The translations under genes were made by a program, and so were the position numbers. The notes below the pieces were generated by a model. That model ran no database searches. It was not told the DNA's origin and worked only from the letters and a program-made list of their open reading frames with translations. A DNA stretch of 49,580 nucleotides, from positions 1 to 49,580 of the forward strand of contig NZ_NMQR01000020.1 of assembly GCF_003545805.1 (NCBI RefSeq). Direction: 5' to 3'. This DNA comes from Photorhabdus sp. CRCIA-P01 (GTDB lineage: Bacteria > Pseudomonadota > Gammaproteobacteria > Enterobacterales > Enterobacteriaceae). Below are positions 19,805 through 29,632 of the stretch, piece after piece (position 1 is the first letter of the stretch; each line of letters starts with the position of its first letter).

Positions 19805-20164
19805 CTAATGTATTATACCTAAAATAACAGGGAAAACATTTTTATCTGGCCCTTTGTGACATTCAACCGCTTTCTTTTGATTGTAAATAAAATAATGTTT
19901 TTCATTTTCAGAATTTACAATCATCATATCTCCATTCATAAACTGATATACAAGTTTCTTTCCGTTCTTATTAAATAGTTTAGTGGGAGATGGTGATACA
20001 ATAAAATCATCATCCCACTTCAAAGTCGTTATCCTATAATTTGTATGCATGACAGTCATTTCACTACGGCCTTGACAGTTTAAAGTATACTGCTTCATAG
20101 CGTTAACTGGACATGATCTGAAAATAAGTAAAATAACGATATATTTCATAATGTTTTTGTCCAT
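19805..20164 (-). CDS. Small predicted secreted protein, unknown function
   Basis: 119 residues. I do not recognise the family with confidence. An N-terminal signal peptide is visible (MKYIVILLIFRSCPVNA, starting at the internal ATG 20149; the upstream ATG 20164 adds five residues). The mature part has two Cys (about residues 29 and 102) that could form a disulfide, and alternates short hydrophobic and polar strands, like a small beta protein. Its layout, Cys near each end of an about 75-residue domain, recalls MliC-type lysozyme inhibitors, but the match is weak. It is divergent from the LysR gene and lies beside peptidoglycan enzymes, which would suit an envelope role. Confidence 0.5.
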   Translation of the reverse strand: MDKNIMKYIVILLIFRSCPVNAMKQYTLNCQGRSEMTVMHTNYRITTLKWDDDFIVSPSPTKLFNKNGKKLVYQFMNGDMMIVNSENEKHYFIYNQKKAVECHKGPDKNVFPVILGIIH

Positions 20165-20327
20165 ATGACTTGTTTTTCAAGAAAATATAGGGATTTTGAT
20201 ATCGTGTGATGCTTTTGTTCGTCTGGACAGCGCGGCCATAGGTGTTTCCTTCTTCTCAAGATGTTTCTGATGCGTAATAGTGTAGATACGTCTAATATCA
20301 ATCAATATTTGAAAAGGACTATCTGTT

Positions 20328-21239
20328 ATGAATTATATTGATATTGAGAATATTGACCTCAATTTGCTCAGGGTGTTTGAGGCTTTGATCGAGGAAGGTG
20401 GGGCGAGTCGTGCCGCTATTCGGCTTGGATTAACGCAACCTGCGGTAAGCGCAGCTCTTGGGCGTTTAAGACGCGTATACTCCGACCCGCTGTTCGAACG
20501 GACGGGGCGCGGGCTACGTCCTACGGTTAGAGCTAATGAGTTAGCACCTCTCGTTGAAGAGGCACTGACGCAATGCCGACAGGCACTAGCTTTAACCACT
20601 GCTGGAAAAGAAATAAAGGGTCGCACGGTGACGGTGGGTTTATCAGATGACAGTGAAATTGCTTTAGGGCAAAAGATACTGAAAGAAGTTGACGAGCATC
20701 TCCCTGGTTTGCATATCATTTTTCGGCAAACTCATAGTGGCTTGGCTCAGGATATGTTGATGCGTCATCAAATTGACCTTGCTATCACCGCTGGTGGTTT
20801 ATCATCTCACTTAGTTAAAAGTCACCGTTTAGGAAAGGGGAATTACTTGTGCATAGCCGACAAAAATACTTCGGTGCCGGTAACGGTGGCTGATTACGCA
20901 CAACGCCCTCATTTATTAGTTTCCTCAGGTGGGTTCGTAGGTGTGGTAGATGAAGCATTAAATGCTGTTGGCTATAAACGCAGTGTCAAGGTTTCTACTA
21001 CACATTTTGCGGCAGTGCCATTTTTGATGATTGAAACTGATTTAATCACTACGGTGCCATCACATGCAGCACGAGCAATGGAGAAGAACACATCGCTACA
21101 AATATTCCCATGCCCCGTTAGCATGCCACCCTATGAACTCGAAATAGGCACACGAGTGGGGAGCAGACATGATAAAGTTCTGCATGAATTAAAATCTATG
21201 ATAGTGAAGATATGTCAAACACCCGGTTTTTTGTCATGA
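20328..21239 (+). CDS. LysR-type transcriptional regulator
   Basis: 303 residues. The N-terminal helix-turn-helix is typical: LNLLRVFEALIEEGGASRAA, then RLGLTQPAVSAALGRLR and DPLFERTGRGLRPT. The C-terminal ligand-binding domain (about 95-295) contains VTVGLSDDSEIALGQ and DLAITAGG, the usual LysR effector fold. The ribosome site AAGGA precedes the ATG at 20328. It is divergent from the small secreted-protein gene (163 bases between), and LysR regulators often control a divergent neighbour. The ligand cannot be told. It is more GC-rich than the PBP gene that follows. An ERIC copy lies just downstream. Confidence 0.9.
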   Translation: MNYIDIENIDLNLLRVFEALIEEGGASRAAIRLGLTQPAVSAALGRLRRVYSDPLFERTGRGLRPTVRANELAPLVEEALTQCRQALALTTAGKEIKGRTVTVGLSDDSEIALGQKILKEVDEHLPGLHIIFRQTHSGLAQDMLMRHQIDLAITAGGLSSHLVKSHRLGKGNYLCIADKNTSVPVTVADYAQRPHLLVSSGGFVGVVDEALNAVGYKRSVKVSTTHFAAVPFLMIETDLITTVPSHAARAMEKNTSLQIFPCPVSMPPYELEIGTRVGSRHDKVLHELKSMIVKICQTPGFLS

Positions 21240-21266
21240 GTATTGGTATGAATGCCACAGGCTTTA

Positions 21267-21397
21267 TATATACCCGTTATCTTTCAAGTTGCCTCTTTGT
21301 TGGCTGCACTCACTCACCCCGGTCACATAGTTCGCTATGCTCCCGGGGATTCGCTCCCTTGCCGTCGCGATACACCTTGAAATACATAGGGTATATA
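21267..21397. repeat. ERIC repeat, copy 3
   Basis: 131 bp with perfect ends TATATACCC and GGGTATATA. The core is CACTCACCCCGGTCAC / GCTCCCGGGGATTCG. It belongs to a sub-type shared with copies 4 and 5 (CCGG at the core instead of CCAG/CTGG in copies 1 and 2). Confidence 0.92.
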
Positions 21398-21797
21398 GTC
21401 ATTTCGTTGTTGAAAATATTTTTATGGACATAAGATTGGCTATCTTGCTTCGAATAAATCGTGAGAGTTACGTGTAGCGAATCAATAGCAAGATGGTTTG
21501 GATTTCTGATATAAATACGATTTATTTTAGTTATATTAATAACCAGATTGATTAATAGTGCTTGTGTTAGGTAACCTATTCCATCTTAATCGTTGAATAC
21601 TGAAATCTGCGCGTTATGAAAATTTTTAATATTGAGTTTTATCTTATTAGAGTGTGATTGGTTATTATATTTAAAATAATATTCTAACTATGTTTTAGCG
21701 ATTAATGATTTCTTCAAGTGGATTTATATGCAGTAATCAAGAGTGTTAAGACGTAACATTGAAGTTGCCTTTGAGTATACATTACGGGTTGGTTTAT
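21398..21797. other. AT-rich interval before the PBP1b-like gene
   Basis: 400 bases with no supported gene. It probably holds the promoter of the downstream PBP gene. No clear promoter boxes, operators or stems were found. Confidence 0.45.
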
Positions 21798-24173
21798 ATG
21801 AAAGAAATTAATGCAACGGAACCTTTAGGAAGAAGAAAGAAGAAAAAAGATAAAAAGATAAAATTAAGTTTCCTTTTTAAGATTATATTGGCCGTTTTAT
21901 TTTTAGTGTTCTGTTTTGCATTTCTCTACATATATAATTTGGCAGAAAGAATCGATACTATGATAAATGAGAGAGTAAGTAATGGATTCTGGGATATGCC
22001 AGCTCAGGTTTATGGCAAGATATATACGTTGAAACTTGGGGAGTATAAAAACAAAGAAAATGTAATAAAGATATTAAATGGTGCCAGATACCATCACGTT
22101 GACTCGATAAGAAGTCCTGGCGACTTTCATGAAGATAGAGATAAGGTTTTTATTTACTTACGGGAGTTCTCTTATCCAGACCATTTATCTAAGTCAGTTA
22201 AAGTGGAAGTTGAGTTTGACAAAAATAGAATTAAAAAGATAGTGAATTTAGATTTAGGATTGGCTGTTAATAACATACTCATTGAACCGAGGTTAGTGGA
22301 AATTATATATTCACCCGGTGATGAACAACGGATATTCATGCCGTTGGAAAACTTCCCTAATGATATGATTAATATGTTGATTTCCACAGAGGACCGAGAG
22401 TTTTATAATCATCATGGTCTTAATCCTTATTCTATAGCCAGAGCCTTGTACAAAAATATTAAAGCTGGAAAGCGAATTCAGGGTGGAAGTACGATAACAC
22501 AGCAGGTTGTGAAAAATATGTTCTTGTCCCGGGATAGGACAATTAGTCGTAAGTTGACTGAGGCTATTATGTCTTTGGTCTTGGAGTTTAAGTTTAACAA
22601 GGATAAAATTCTTGAGCTTTATCTGAATGAAATCTATCTGGGACAGAACAGTTCGTTCGGGATTTATGGGTTTCCACTTGCTAGCATTTATTACTTTGGT
22701 AGGCCAATCAATGAAATATCTTTAGAGCAGCAAGCATTATTAATAGGGATGGCTAAAGGAGCTTCATTGTATAACCCGTGGACTAAACCGACAGTAGCTA
22801 TGGAGAGACGTAATCTCGTTTTAAAGTTGTCATCGGAGAGTGGAGTTATTAATAAAGACGACTACTTATCTTCAATGAAAGAAGGTCTCAATGTCCAGGA
22901 AAAAGGTTCTGTTTTCACTAAACATCCTTCTTTCATTAGCATGTTAAAAAAAGAGATTAGGAATAATAAAAATATTGTCCTTAATGATTTGTCCGGAGCA
23001 AGAGTGTTTTCCACTTTTGATCCTGTGTCACAAGAAGATGCAGAGAATGCAGTAAAAAAAACCATGCCAATGTTAGATAAGAAAACAGGTTTAAAAGATT
23101 TGCAATCTGTAATTTTAGTTGTTGATAGAAAATCGGGGGCGCTATTGGCTATTGTGGGAGATAGAAATGTAGACTATAACGGGTTCAACAGAGCTTCAGA
23201 TACTAAAAGACAAGTCGGTTCACTGATTAAGCCGGCAGTCTACCTTTCTGCACTAACTTCTCCTTACCATTTTAATTTAAATACTTGGATTGAGGATGAA
23301 CCTCTTAGTATAGATGTTGGTGAAAAAAACTCCTGGTCACCAAAAAACCCTACAAGAACGTACAGGGGGCGAGTAATGCTTTTAGATGCTCTTGCTCATT
23401 CTATTAATGTAGCTACAGTAAATTTGGGTATGTCTGTAGGAATTGATAATGTCGCAAAAACACTAAAATCAATAGGAATTCCTTCTGATAGAATAGTAAT
23501 GGTTCCATCTATGCTGTTAGGCACACTTGATATGGCGCCAGTAGAACTTGTTGAAGGGATTCAGACGATATCTAATCTTGGAAAGCATACGGGTGTTTAC
23601 ACGTTAATTTCAATTCAAGACAGATATGGGAAAGAAATTTACCATAGAACCGAGACTCTAGCACAAGTCGTTCCAGAAGAAGCTGCTTGGCTCACGCTTT
23701 ATGCTATGCAGGAGTCTGTTCGCTCAGGCACATCAAAAAGATTAGGGGCTGGATTTAAAAAATATGCTCTTGCAGGGAAAACGGGATCTTCCAGTGGCTT
23801 ACGCGATAGCTGGTTTACTGGGATTGACGGAGAAAAAGTAGTGCTTTCTTGGATTGGAAGGGATAATAACGAGCCGACTAAATTATGGGGGGCTAGCGGT
23901 TCTTTACTTCTTACTAAAGCATTTTTTGAAATTAATGGAGTGGATAAGCTGGAGCTTGTTAAACCAAACGATATATATATGGTTGGGGTTGATACTCAAG
24001 GTGATATTTATTGTAAAGAAAACCTTTCAGGGGATAGCATGATTGGCGGGGAGGCACGCGAAATACCTATCTGGGGCAATGATCTCAATACGATTTGTAA
24101 TACACCACCACAATTTCTTCCTGTTTCATTTAAAAAATCTTACTCTGATGAAAGTTTAGATGCTCTTTTTTAG
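21798..24173 (+). CDS. PBP1b-like bifunctional peptidoglycan glycosyltransferase/transpeptidase
   Basis: Class A penicillin-binding protein, 791 residues from the ATG at 21798 (a TTG at 21759 would add 13). A short basic cytoplasmic tail (GRRKKKKDKK) precedes one membrane helix (about 25-50). A UB2H-like region follows, containing WDMPAQVYGKIY. Glycosyltransferase motifs: STEDREFYNHHGLNPYSIAR, GGSTITQQVVKNMFLSR, RKLTEAIMSLVLE, and LELYLNEIYLGQ. Transpeptidase motifs: RQVGSLIKPAVYL (SxxK), HSINVATVN (SxN), and LAGKTGSSSGLRDSWFTG (KTG). All catalytic motifs look intact. It is shorter at both ends than E. coli PBP1b (844), notably AT-rich and away from the normal mrcB locus, so it is probably a second, acquired copy. 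It may act with the nearby carboxypeptidase. Call sure, role inferred. Confidence 0.9.
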   Translation: MKEINATEPLGRRKKKKDKKIKLSFLFKIILAVLFLVFCFAFLYIYNLAERIDTMINERVSNGFWDMPAQVYGKIYTLKLGEYKNKENVIKILNGARYHHVDSIRSPGDFHEDRDKVFIYLREFSYPDHLSKSVKVEVEFDKNRIKKIVNLDLGLAVNNILIEPRLVEIIYSPGDEQRIFMPLENFPNDMINMLISTEDREFYNHHGLNPYSIARALYKNIKAGKRIQGGSTITQQVVKNMFLSRDRTISRKLTEAIMSLVLEFKFNKDKILELYLNEIYLGQNSSFGIYGFPLASIYYFGRPINEISLEQQALLIGMAKGASLYNPWTKPTVAMERRNLVLKLSSESGVINKDDYLSSMKEGLNVQEKGSVFTKHPSFISMLKKEIRNNKNIVLNDLSGARVFSTFDPVSQEDAENAVKKTMPMLDKKTGLKDLQSVILVVDRKSGALLAIVGDRNVDYNGFNRASDTKRQVGSLIKPAVYLSALTSPYHFNLNTWIEDEPLSIDVGEKNSWSPKNPTRTYRGRVMLLDALAHSINVATVNLGMSVGIDNVAKTLKSIGIPSDRIVMVPSMLLGTLDMAPVELVEGIQTISNLGKHTGVYTLISIQDRYGKEIYHRTETLAQVVPEEAAWLTLYAMQESVRSGTSKRLGAGFKKYALAGKTGSSSGLRDSWFTGIDGEKVVLSWIGRDNNEPTKLWGASGSLLLTKAFFEINGVDKLELVKPNDIYMVGVDTQGDIYCKENLSGDSMIGGEAREIPIWGNDLNTICNTPPQFLPVSFKKSYSDESLDALF

Positions 24174-24233
24174 ATATCAGTAGAGCATTCAGAACATTTT
24201 CATGTTGCTGAGTGGAAGTAGAATGCAGGATAG

Positions 24234-24362
24234 TATATACCCGTTATCTTTCAAGTTGCCTCTTTGTTGGCTGCACTCGCTCACCCCGGTCACATAGTTC
24301 GCTATGCTCCCGGGGATTCTCTCCCTTGCCGTCGCGATGCATCTTGAAATCCGTAGGGTATA
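24234..24362. repeat. ERIC repeat, copy 4
   Basis: 129 bp from TATATACCC to GGGTATA, almost identical to copy 3 and in the same orientation. Copies 3 and 4 flank the PBP1b-like gene as direct repeats. Confidence 0.92.
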
Positions 24363-24426
24363 GAACTCCGTTTATTTTTTTAAGTTGATTTAATAAGTTG
24401 ATTTTTATTTTAATATCTGAGGTGTG

Positions 24427-24448
24427 ATACCCCTATCACGAGGGGTAT
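24427..24448 (+). terminator. Intrinsic terminator between the PBP gene and qorA
   Basis: ATACCCCT (24427-24434) pairs with AGGGGTAT (24441-24448) around a 6-nt loop. TGTTCTGTTTT follows on the plus side. It may serve both convergent genes. Confidence 0.65.
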
Positions 24449-24575
24449 TGTTCTGTTTTATCTTTCATATATTCAGCCAGCATTGCCCTCCGGTCTAAGG
24501 TTATTCGTGCAGGCAATTGCGGCATAATGAGGTTTTAGACTTGTTGATTTGGTTAATAACCCGCTCATCTTACCG

Positions 24576-25559
24576 TTAAGGGATCAGTAAACTTGATCCT
24601 TGCGTTGCCCGGCTTTCTAGAATCTGATGTGCCCTTGTCGCTTCACTTAGCGGGAACTTCTGATCCTCTGGTACATCCACATTAATTTTGCCGCTGGCAA
24701 TCAGATCAAACAGTTCTTTACTCGCCTCATCTAACTCTTCGCGAGTTGAAATATAGCCGGCGATAGAAGGGCGGGTAACAAACAGTGAGCCTTTCTGATT
24801 TAAAATCCCCAAATCGACACCGGTAACTGGCCCGGATGCATTGCCAAAGCTAACCATCAACCCGTGGCGTTTCAGGCAATCCAGTGAATCCAGCCAGGTC
24901 GATTTACCAACAGAATCATAAACTACGTCGACTTTTTCACCGTTGGTGATTTCATAAACTCGTTCGACAATATTTTCACGGTTATAGTTAATGACCTGCC
25001 ATGCACCGGCATCTTTAGCGCGTTGTGCTTTCTCATCAGAGCCAACCGTTCCGATCAGTTTTGCACCCAAAGCTTTTGCCCATTGGCAAGCAATCAATCC
25101 AACGCCACCGGCGGCGGCATGGAACAAAAAGGGTTCACCTGACTGGATTTTGTAGGTACGGCGTAGAAGATAGTAGACTGTCAGCCCTTTTAGAAAAGAA
25201 GCCGCCGCTTGTTCAAAGGAGATGGTATCCGGTAGAGCAGCGACTTTGTTTTCCGCGACATTATGCACTTCACTGTAAGCGCCTAAAGTTGATTGCGCAT
25301 AAACTACACGGTCACCCACTTTTATGGTAGTGACAGCAGAACCCACTTTGGTGACTATGCCTGCGGCCTCAGTGCCTAGGCCGCTTGGTAATTGTGCCGG
25401 TGGGTATAGCCCGCTACGAATATAAGTGTCGATGTAATTGATTCCAATCGCTCTGTTTTCTATTTGTACTTCATCGTCAGCAGGAACTCTGGGGGTGAAT
25501 TCACAATATTGCAGGACTTCGGGGGTACCGGTAGCGGAAAATGTGATCTGTTTTGCCAT
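24576..25559 (-). CDS. qorA: Quinone oxidoreductase (zeta-crystallin type, NADPH-dependent)
   Basis: A 327-residue medium-chain reductase without the zinc ligands of alcohol dehydrogenases. It reduces quinones using NADPH. Signatures are GINYIDTYIRSGLYP, GLGTEAAGIVTKVG, and the Rossmann segment AAAGGVGLIACQWAKALGAK with IGTVGS. VVYDSVGKSTW and the C-terminal ATRAHQILESRATQGSSLL follow. The length matches E. coli QorA. It is divergent from dnaB (169 bases between), exactly as in E. coli, which supports the symbol. Cytoplasmic. Confidence 0.93.
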   Translation of the reverse strand: MAKQITFSATGTPEVLQYCEFTPRVPADDEVQIENRAIGINYIDTYIRSGLYPPAQLPSGLGTEAAGIVTKVGSAVTTIKVGDRVVYAQSTLGAYSEVHNVAENKVAALPDTISFEQAAASFLKGLTVYYLLRRTYKIQSGEPFLFHAAAGGVGLIACQWAKALGAKLIGTVGSDEKAQRAKDAGAWQVINYNRENIVERVYEITNGEKVDVVYDSVGKSTWLDSLDCLKRHGLMVSFGNASGPVTGVDLGILNQKGSLFVTRPSIAGYISTREELDEASKELFDLIASGKINVDVPEDQKFPLSEATRAHQILESRATQGSSLLIP

Positions 25560-25728
25560 GACTCAGCCTCATAAGTGTAGGGGAATGTTTGCATGTAGTA
25601 GTTGAACTGATTGTAAACGGGCTTGAATGTGTCAGAAATAATTACAAACTATATGTAATTACTCAAGGCACTTCATAGCGTATACTCATGTGCTGTTGCA
25701 GATTTATCAGTAGATTATTGCGGGATTC

Positions 25729-27138
25729 ATGGCGGGAAAAAAATCAACTCACAACAAAATGGCTGAACCGAAAGATCGCCAAATGGAAGGGCTGAAACTT
25801 CCGCCACACTCTCTGGAAGCAGAGCAGTCCGTGTTAGGCGGTTTAATGCTAGATAACGAACGGTGGGATAATGTTTCCGAACGTGTTACTAGCAATGATT
25901 TTTTCAGTCGTCCACATCGGCGCATTTTTGCTGAAATGCAGCGGTTGCTGGAGATGGGCAACCCCATTGACCTGATTACATTATCGGAATCCCTTGAGCA
26001 GAGTGGGGAGCTGAATAATGTAGGGGGTTTTGCTTATCTGGCCGAATTATCCAAAAATACGCCAAGTGCGGCTAACATTAATGCTTATGCGGATATTGTC
26101 CGCGAACGTGCGGTTGTTCGCGAGATGATCGCCGTCGCAAATGAAATTGCAGATGCCGGTTATGATCCTCAAGGCAGGAGCAGTGAAGAATTATTGGATC
26201 TAGCCGAATCACGGGTGTTCCAGATCGCTGAAAATCGTGCCAGTAAAGATGAAGGGCCGAAAGGAATAGAACAGATCCTTGAAGAAACCGTCGAGCGGAT
26301 TGAGCAACTTTATCAACGTCCTCACGATGGTGTAACTGGTGTTTCAACCGGTTATCAGGATCTGGATAAGAAAACCGCAGGCTTACAAAAATCAGATTTG
26401 ATCATTGTGGCTGCGCGTCCTTCTATGGGTAAAACCACTTTTGCCATGAACCTGTGTGAAAACGCAGCCATGATGCAGGATAAGCCGGTTCTGATCTTCA
26501 GTCTTGAGATGCCCGGCAACCAGATCATGATGCGTATGCTGGCATCCCTTTCACGGGTGGATCAAACCCGTATCCGTACCGGTCAGCTTGATGATGAAGA
26601 CTGGGCGCGGATCTCCAGTACGATGGGGATATTGCTGGAAAAACGCAATATGTATATTGACGACTCATCTGGCCTGACGCCTACCGAAGTCCGTTCCCGC
26701 GCTCGGCGTGTCTTCCGTGAAAATGGTGGATTAAGCCTGATCATGATCGACTACCTGCAATTAATGCGGGTTCCGGCCTTATCTGATAATCGTACTTTGG
26801 AAATTGCAGAGATTTCCCGTTCACTAAAAGCCTTGGCTAAAGAGCTTCAAGTGCCGGTGGTTGCGCTTTCTCAGCTCAACCGTAGCCTTGAACAACGGGC
26901 AGATAAGCGCCCGGTTAACTCTGACTTACGTGAATCCGGCTCAATTGAGCAGGATGCCGACCTCATTATGTTTATCTATCGTGACGAGGTTTACCATGAG
27001 AATAGCGACATGAAAGGTGTGGCTGAAATCATTCTTGGTAAGCAGCGTAACGGCCCAATCGGTACCGTTCGCCTAACGTTTAATGGTCAATGGTCGCGGT
27101 TTGATAACTATGCCGGGCCAAGTTATGACGACGAATAA
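25729..27138 (+). CDS. dnaB: Replicative DNA helicase
   Basis: Hexameric 5'-3' helicase of the replication fork. The 469 residues match E. coli (471). The N-terminal domain starts near PPHSLEAEQSVLGGLMLDN. The RecA-like C-terminal domain carries Walker A in ARPSMGKTTFAMNL and Walker B in LIMIDYLQLM. VVALSQLNRSLEQR, the DLRESGSIEQDADLIMFIYR region and KQRNGPIGTVRL follow. No intein is present. alr follows after 39 bases, so the two may be co-transcribed. The region qorA/dnaB-alr-tyrB matches E. coli order. Confidence 0.98.
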   Translation: MAGKKSTHNKMAEPKDRQMEGLKLPPHSLEAEQSVLGGLMLDNERWDNVSERVTSNDFFSRPHRRIFAEMQRLLEMGNPIDLITLSESLEQSGELNNVGGFAYLAELSKNTPSAANINAYADIVRERAVVREMIAVANEIADAGYDPQGRSSEELLDLAESRVFQIAENRASKDEGPKGIEQILEETVERIEQLYQRPHDGVTGVSTGYQDLDKKTAGLQKSDLIIVAARPSMGKTTFAMNLCENAAMMQDKPVLIFSLEMPGNQIMMRMLASLSRVDQTRIRTGQLDDEDWARISSTMGILLEKRNMYIDDSSGLTPTEVRSRARRVFRENGGLSLIMIDYLQLMRVPALSDNRTLEIAEISRSLKALAKELQVPVVALSQLNRSLEQRADKRPVNSDLRESGSIEQDADLIMFIYRDEVYHENSDMKGVAEIILGKQRNGPIGTVRLTFNGQWSRFDNYAGPSYDDE

Positions 27139-27177
27139 GTATTAACCACCAAAGAATCAATAAATTTAAGGAATAGA

Positions 27178-28257
27178 ATGAAAGCGGCAACCGCAGTTAT
27201 TGACCGCCGCGCTCTGCGACATAACTTGCAACGGGTAAGGGAGATCGCCCCTAAAAGCAATCTGATTGCAGTTGTGAAAGCAAACGCTTATGGCCACGGT
27301 TTACTGGAGACAGCACATACGCTGGACGACGCCGATTGTTTCGGTGTAGCGCGAATTGGTGAAGCATTGACGTTGCGTCATGGTGGTATCGTCAAACCGA
27401 TTCTGTTATTGGAAGGATGCTTTGATGCGGCTGACCTACCAGTACTGGTTGCTAACCATATTGAAACTGTGGTTCACAGCATTGAACAGTTGGAAGCACT
27501 GGAACAGGCTAAGTTACCTCATCCGGTAAAAGTGTGGATGAAACTGGATAGCGGGATGCATCGTTTAGGTGTGCGGCCGGAAGATGCCGAAGAATTTTAT
27601 CAACGGCTAAGTCGTTGCCAAAATGTACAGCAGCCCGTCAATATTGTCAGCCATTTTGGTAGGGCTGATGAACCAACGGTAGACACCACTTGCCAGCAGA
27701 TAGCCTGTTTTCAGGCTTTCTGTGCTGACAAACCGGGAGAAAAATCTATTGATGCATCGGGAGGTATCCTGTTGTGGCCGGAAGTCCATCAGGATTGGGT
27801 GCGTCCTGGGCTGATGATGTATGGTGTATCACCATTATCTGATAAAACGGCCGCAGATTTTAACCTGATCCCAGCGATGACGTTAAAGTCGAGCTTAATT
27901 GCTGTTCGTAAGCATAAAGCTGGCGAGTCGGTTGGCTATGGTGGGACCTGGGTCAGTGAACGTGATACTTGTCTTGGGGTTGTGGCTATCGGTTACGGTG
28001 ATGGTTATCCGCGCAGTGCGTCTTCGGGAACACCAATATATATTAATGGCCGTGAAGTGCCGATTGCTGGCCGTGTCTCGATGGATATGATCTCTGTTGA
28101 TTTGGGGCCAGATGCGACAGATAAAGTGGGTGATGAAGTCGTGCTCTGGGGAGATGCTCTGCCAGTGGAACGGGTTGCTGAATGCACCGGTATCATTACT
28201 TATGAGCTGGTGACCAAACTCACTTCCAGAGTGGTAATGGAATACCTGGACGAATGA
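27178..28257 (+). CDS. alr: Alanine racemase, biosynthetic
   Basis: A PLP enzyme making D-alanine for peptidoglycan. It has 359 residues, as E. coli Alr. The PLP lysine is in [11 protein letters not shown] (about residue 34). The opposite catalytic Tyr is in [14 protein letters not shown], and C-terminal-domain residues lie in [22 protein letters not shown] and [12 protein letters not shown] line the barrel. AAGGAATAG upstream of the ATG is a good ribosome site. It sits between dnaB and tyrB. The D-alanine it makes also feeds the dlt pathway and the carboxypeptidase/PBP substrates encoded elsewhere in this window. That link is metabolic inference only. Confidence 0.97.
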   Translation: MKAATAVIDRRALRHNLQRVREIAPKSNLIAVVKANAYGHGLLETAHTLDDADCFGVARIGEALTLRHGGIVKPILLLEGCFDAADLPVLVANHIETVVHSIEQLEALEQAKLPHPVKVWMKLDSGMHRLGVRPEDAEEFYQRLSRCQNVQQPVNIVSHFGRADEPTVDTTCQQIACFQAFCADKPGEKSIDASGGILLWPEVHQDWVRPGLMMYGVSPLSDKTAADFNLIPAMTLKSSLIAVRKHKAGESVGYGGTWVSERDTCLGVVAIGYGDGYPRSASSGTPIYINGREVPIAGRVSMDMISVDLGPDATDKVGDEVVLWGDALPVERVAECTGIITYELVTKLTSRVVMEYLDE

Positions 28258-28310
28258 TGTTGTAGGTTATATTGTTTATTAAATAACTCACTGATAAGGA
28301 GTAGAGCCTG

Positions 28311-29507
28311 ATGTTCCAGAATGTTGATGCTTATGCTGGTGATCCGATTCTTTCGCTGGCTGAAGAATTTAAAAAAGATCCTCGTGCGGAAAAAATTAAT
28401 CTGAGCATCGGGCTGTATTACGATGAGCAGGGAGTGACTCCACAATTGCAGGCGGTGGCTACCGCAGAAGAACAACTTAGAGCGTTGTCACGGACTGCTT
28501 CTCTTTATCTGCCAATGGAGGGATTGGAATCATATCGTCTCGCGGTTCAGGAACTGTTATTTGGTAAAGATCATCCAGTGTTGAAACAGCGGATGGTGGC
28601 AACGATTCAATCATTAGGCGGTTCTGGCGCTCTTAAAATTGGTGCTGACTTTTTGCATCGCTATTTCCCTGATTCAGAAGTGTGGTGCAGTGATCCAACT
28701 TGGGAAAACCACGCAGCTATTTTTGCGGGGGCGGGTATTAAGGTGAACTATTACCCTTATTTTGATACACAAACCAAAGGGGTAAAATTCAATGAAATGC
28801 TGGAAACATTCAGGAAGTTGCCGGCAAAAAGCATTATTGTGATGCACCCTTGTTGCCATAACCCAACCGGATCGGATCTGACCTATGATCAATGGGATCA
28901 AGTTGTTCAGATTGTTAAAGAGAGAGAATTACTGCCATTCCTTGATATTGCTTATCAGGGGCTTGGGGATGGTATGGAAAAAGATGCTTATGCCATTCGT
29001 GCTATGGCGACAGCCGGTTTGCCTTGTCTGGTGAGCAACTCCTTCTCCAAGATATTTTCTATGTATGGTGAGCGCGTGGGTGGCTTGTCTGTTATTTCTG
29101 ATGATGAACAGACCAAAGAGCGGGTATTGGGGCAGTTGAAAGCGGGCGTGCGTCGCGTCTACTCTAGCCCACCGAGTTTTGGTGCGCAGGTTGTGGCTAA
29201 GGTGCTGGCTGATCCCGTTTTAAAAGCACAATGGTTGACAGAAGTTGAACATATGCGCTTGCGTATTTTGGAAATGCGCACGGTGCTGGTGGATGTTTTG
29301 AAAACCGCATTACCGGAGAAAAACTTTGAGTATTTTCTGAAACAGCGCGGGATGTTCAGTTATACCGGTTTTAGCCAGAAACAGGTGGATCGCTTGCGCC
29401 AAGAATTTGCTGTTTACTTGGTCGGTAATGGTCGAGTCTGTATGGCGGGTGTCAATCATCAGAATGTTGCACGTATTGCTGAGACATTTGCGGTGGTAAA
29501 TAAGTAA
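28311..29507 (+). CDS. tyrB: Aromatic-amino-acid aminotransferase
   Basis: Transaminates aromatic keto acids (final step to tyrosine and phenylalanine), aspartate and leucine precursors. It has 398 residues (E. coli 397), PLP fold type I. Conserved parts are [38 protein letters not shown], the PLP-phosphate/aldimine region [19 protein letters not shown] with the Lys, [17 protein letters not shown], and a C-terminal GRVCMAGVN. The ribosome site AAGGAG precedes the ATG. It follows alr after 53 bases, as in E. coli. A hairpin 80 bases after the stop may end the unit. Aspartate aminotransferase AspC is the only serious alternative; position favours TyrB. Confidence 0.93.
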   Translation: MFQNVDAYAGDPILSLAEEFKKDPRAEKINLSIGLYYDEQGVTPQLQAVATAEEQLRALSRTASLYLPMEGLESYRLAVQELLFGKDHPVLKQRMVATIQSLGGSGALKIGADFLHRYFPDSEVWCSDPTWENHAAIFAGAGIKVNYYPYFDTQTKGVKFNEMLETFRKLPAKSIIVMHPCCHNPTGSDLTYDQWDQVVQIVKERELLPFLDIAYQGLGDGMEKDAYAIRAMATAGLPCLVSNSFSKIFSMYGERVGGLSVISDDEQTKERVLGQLKAGVRRVYSSPPSFGAQVVAKVLADPVLKAQWLTEVEHMRLRILEMRTVLVDVLKTALPEKNFEYFLKQRGMFSYTGFSQKQVDRLRQEFAVYLVGNGRVCMAGVNHQNVARIAETFAVVNK

Positions 29508-29583
29508 TGAATTCTAATATAAATAATCTGCTATTAATGATAATGATCGACAATTTTGTAAAATAGCAGTAAACATCTCCTTG

Positions 29584-29607
29584 AAGCGCGCTATTTATGG
29601 TGCGCTT
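29584..29607 (+). terminator. Hairpin downstream of tyrB
   Basis: AAGCGC (29584-29589) pairs with GCGCTT (29602-29607) around a 12-nt loop, followed by ATATTTCT. It is a plausible weak terminator. Confidence 0.5.
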
Positions 29608-29632
29608 ATATTTCTCCCTCTGTAATATTTAA

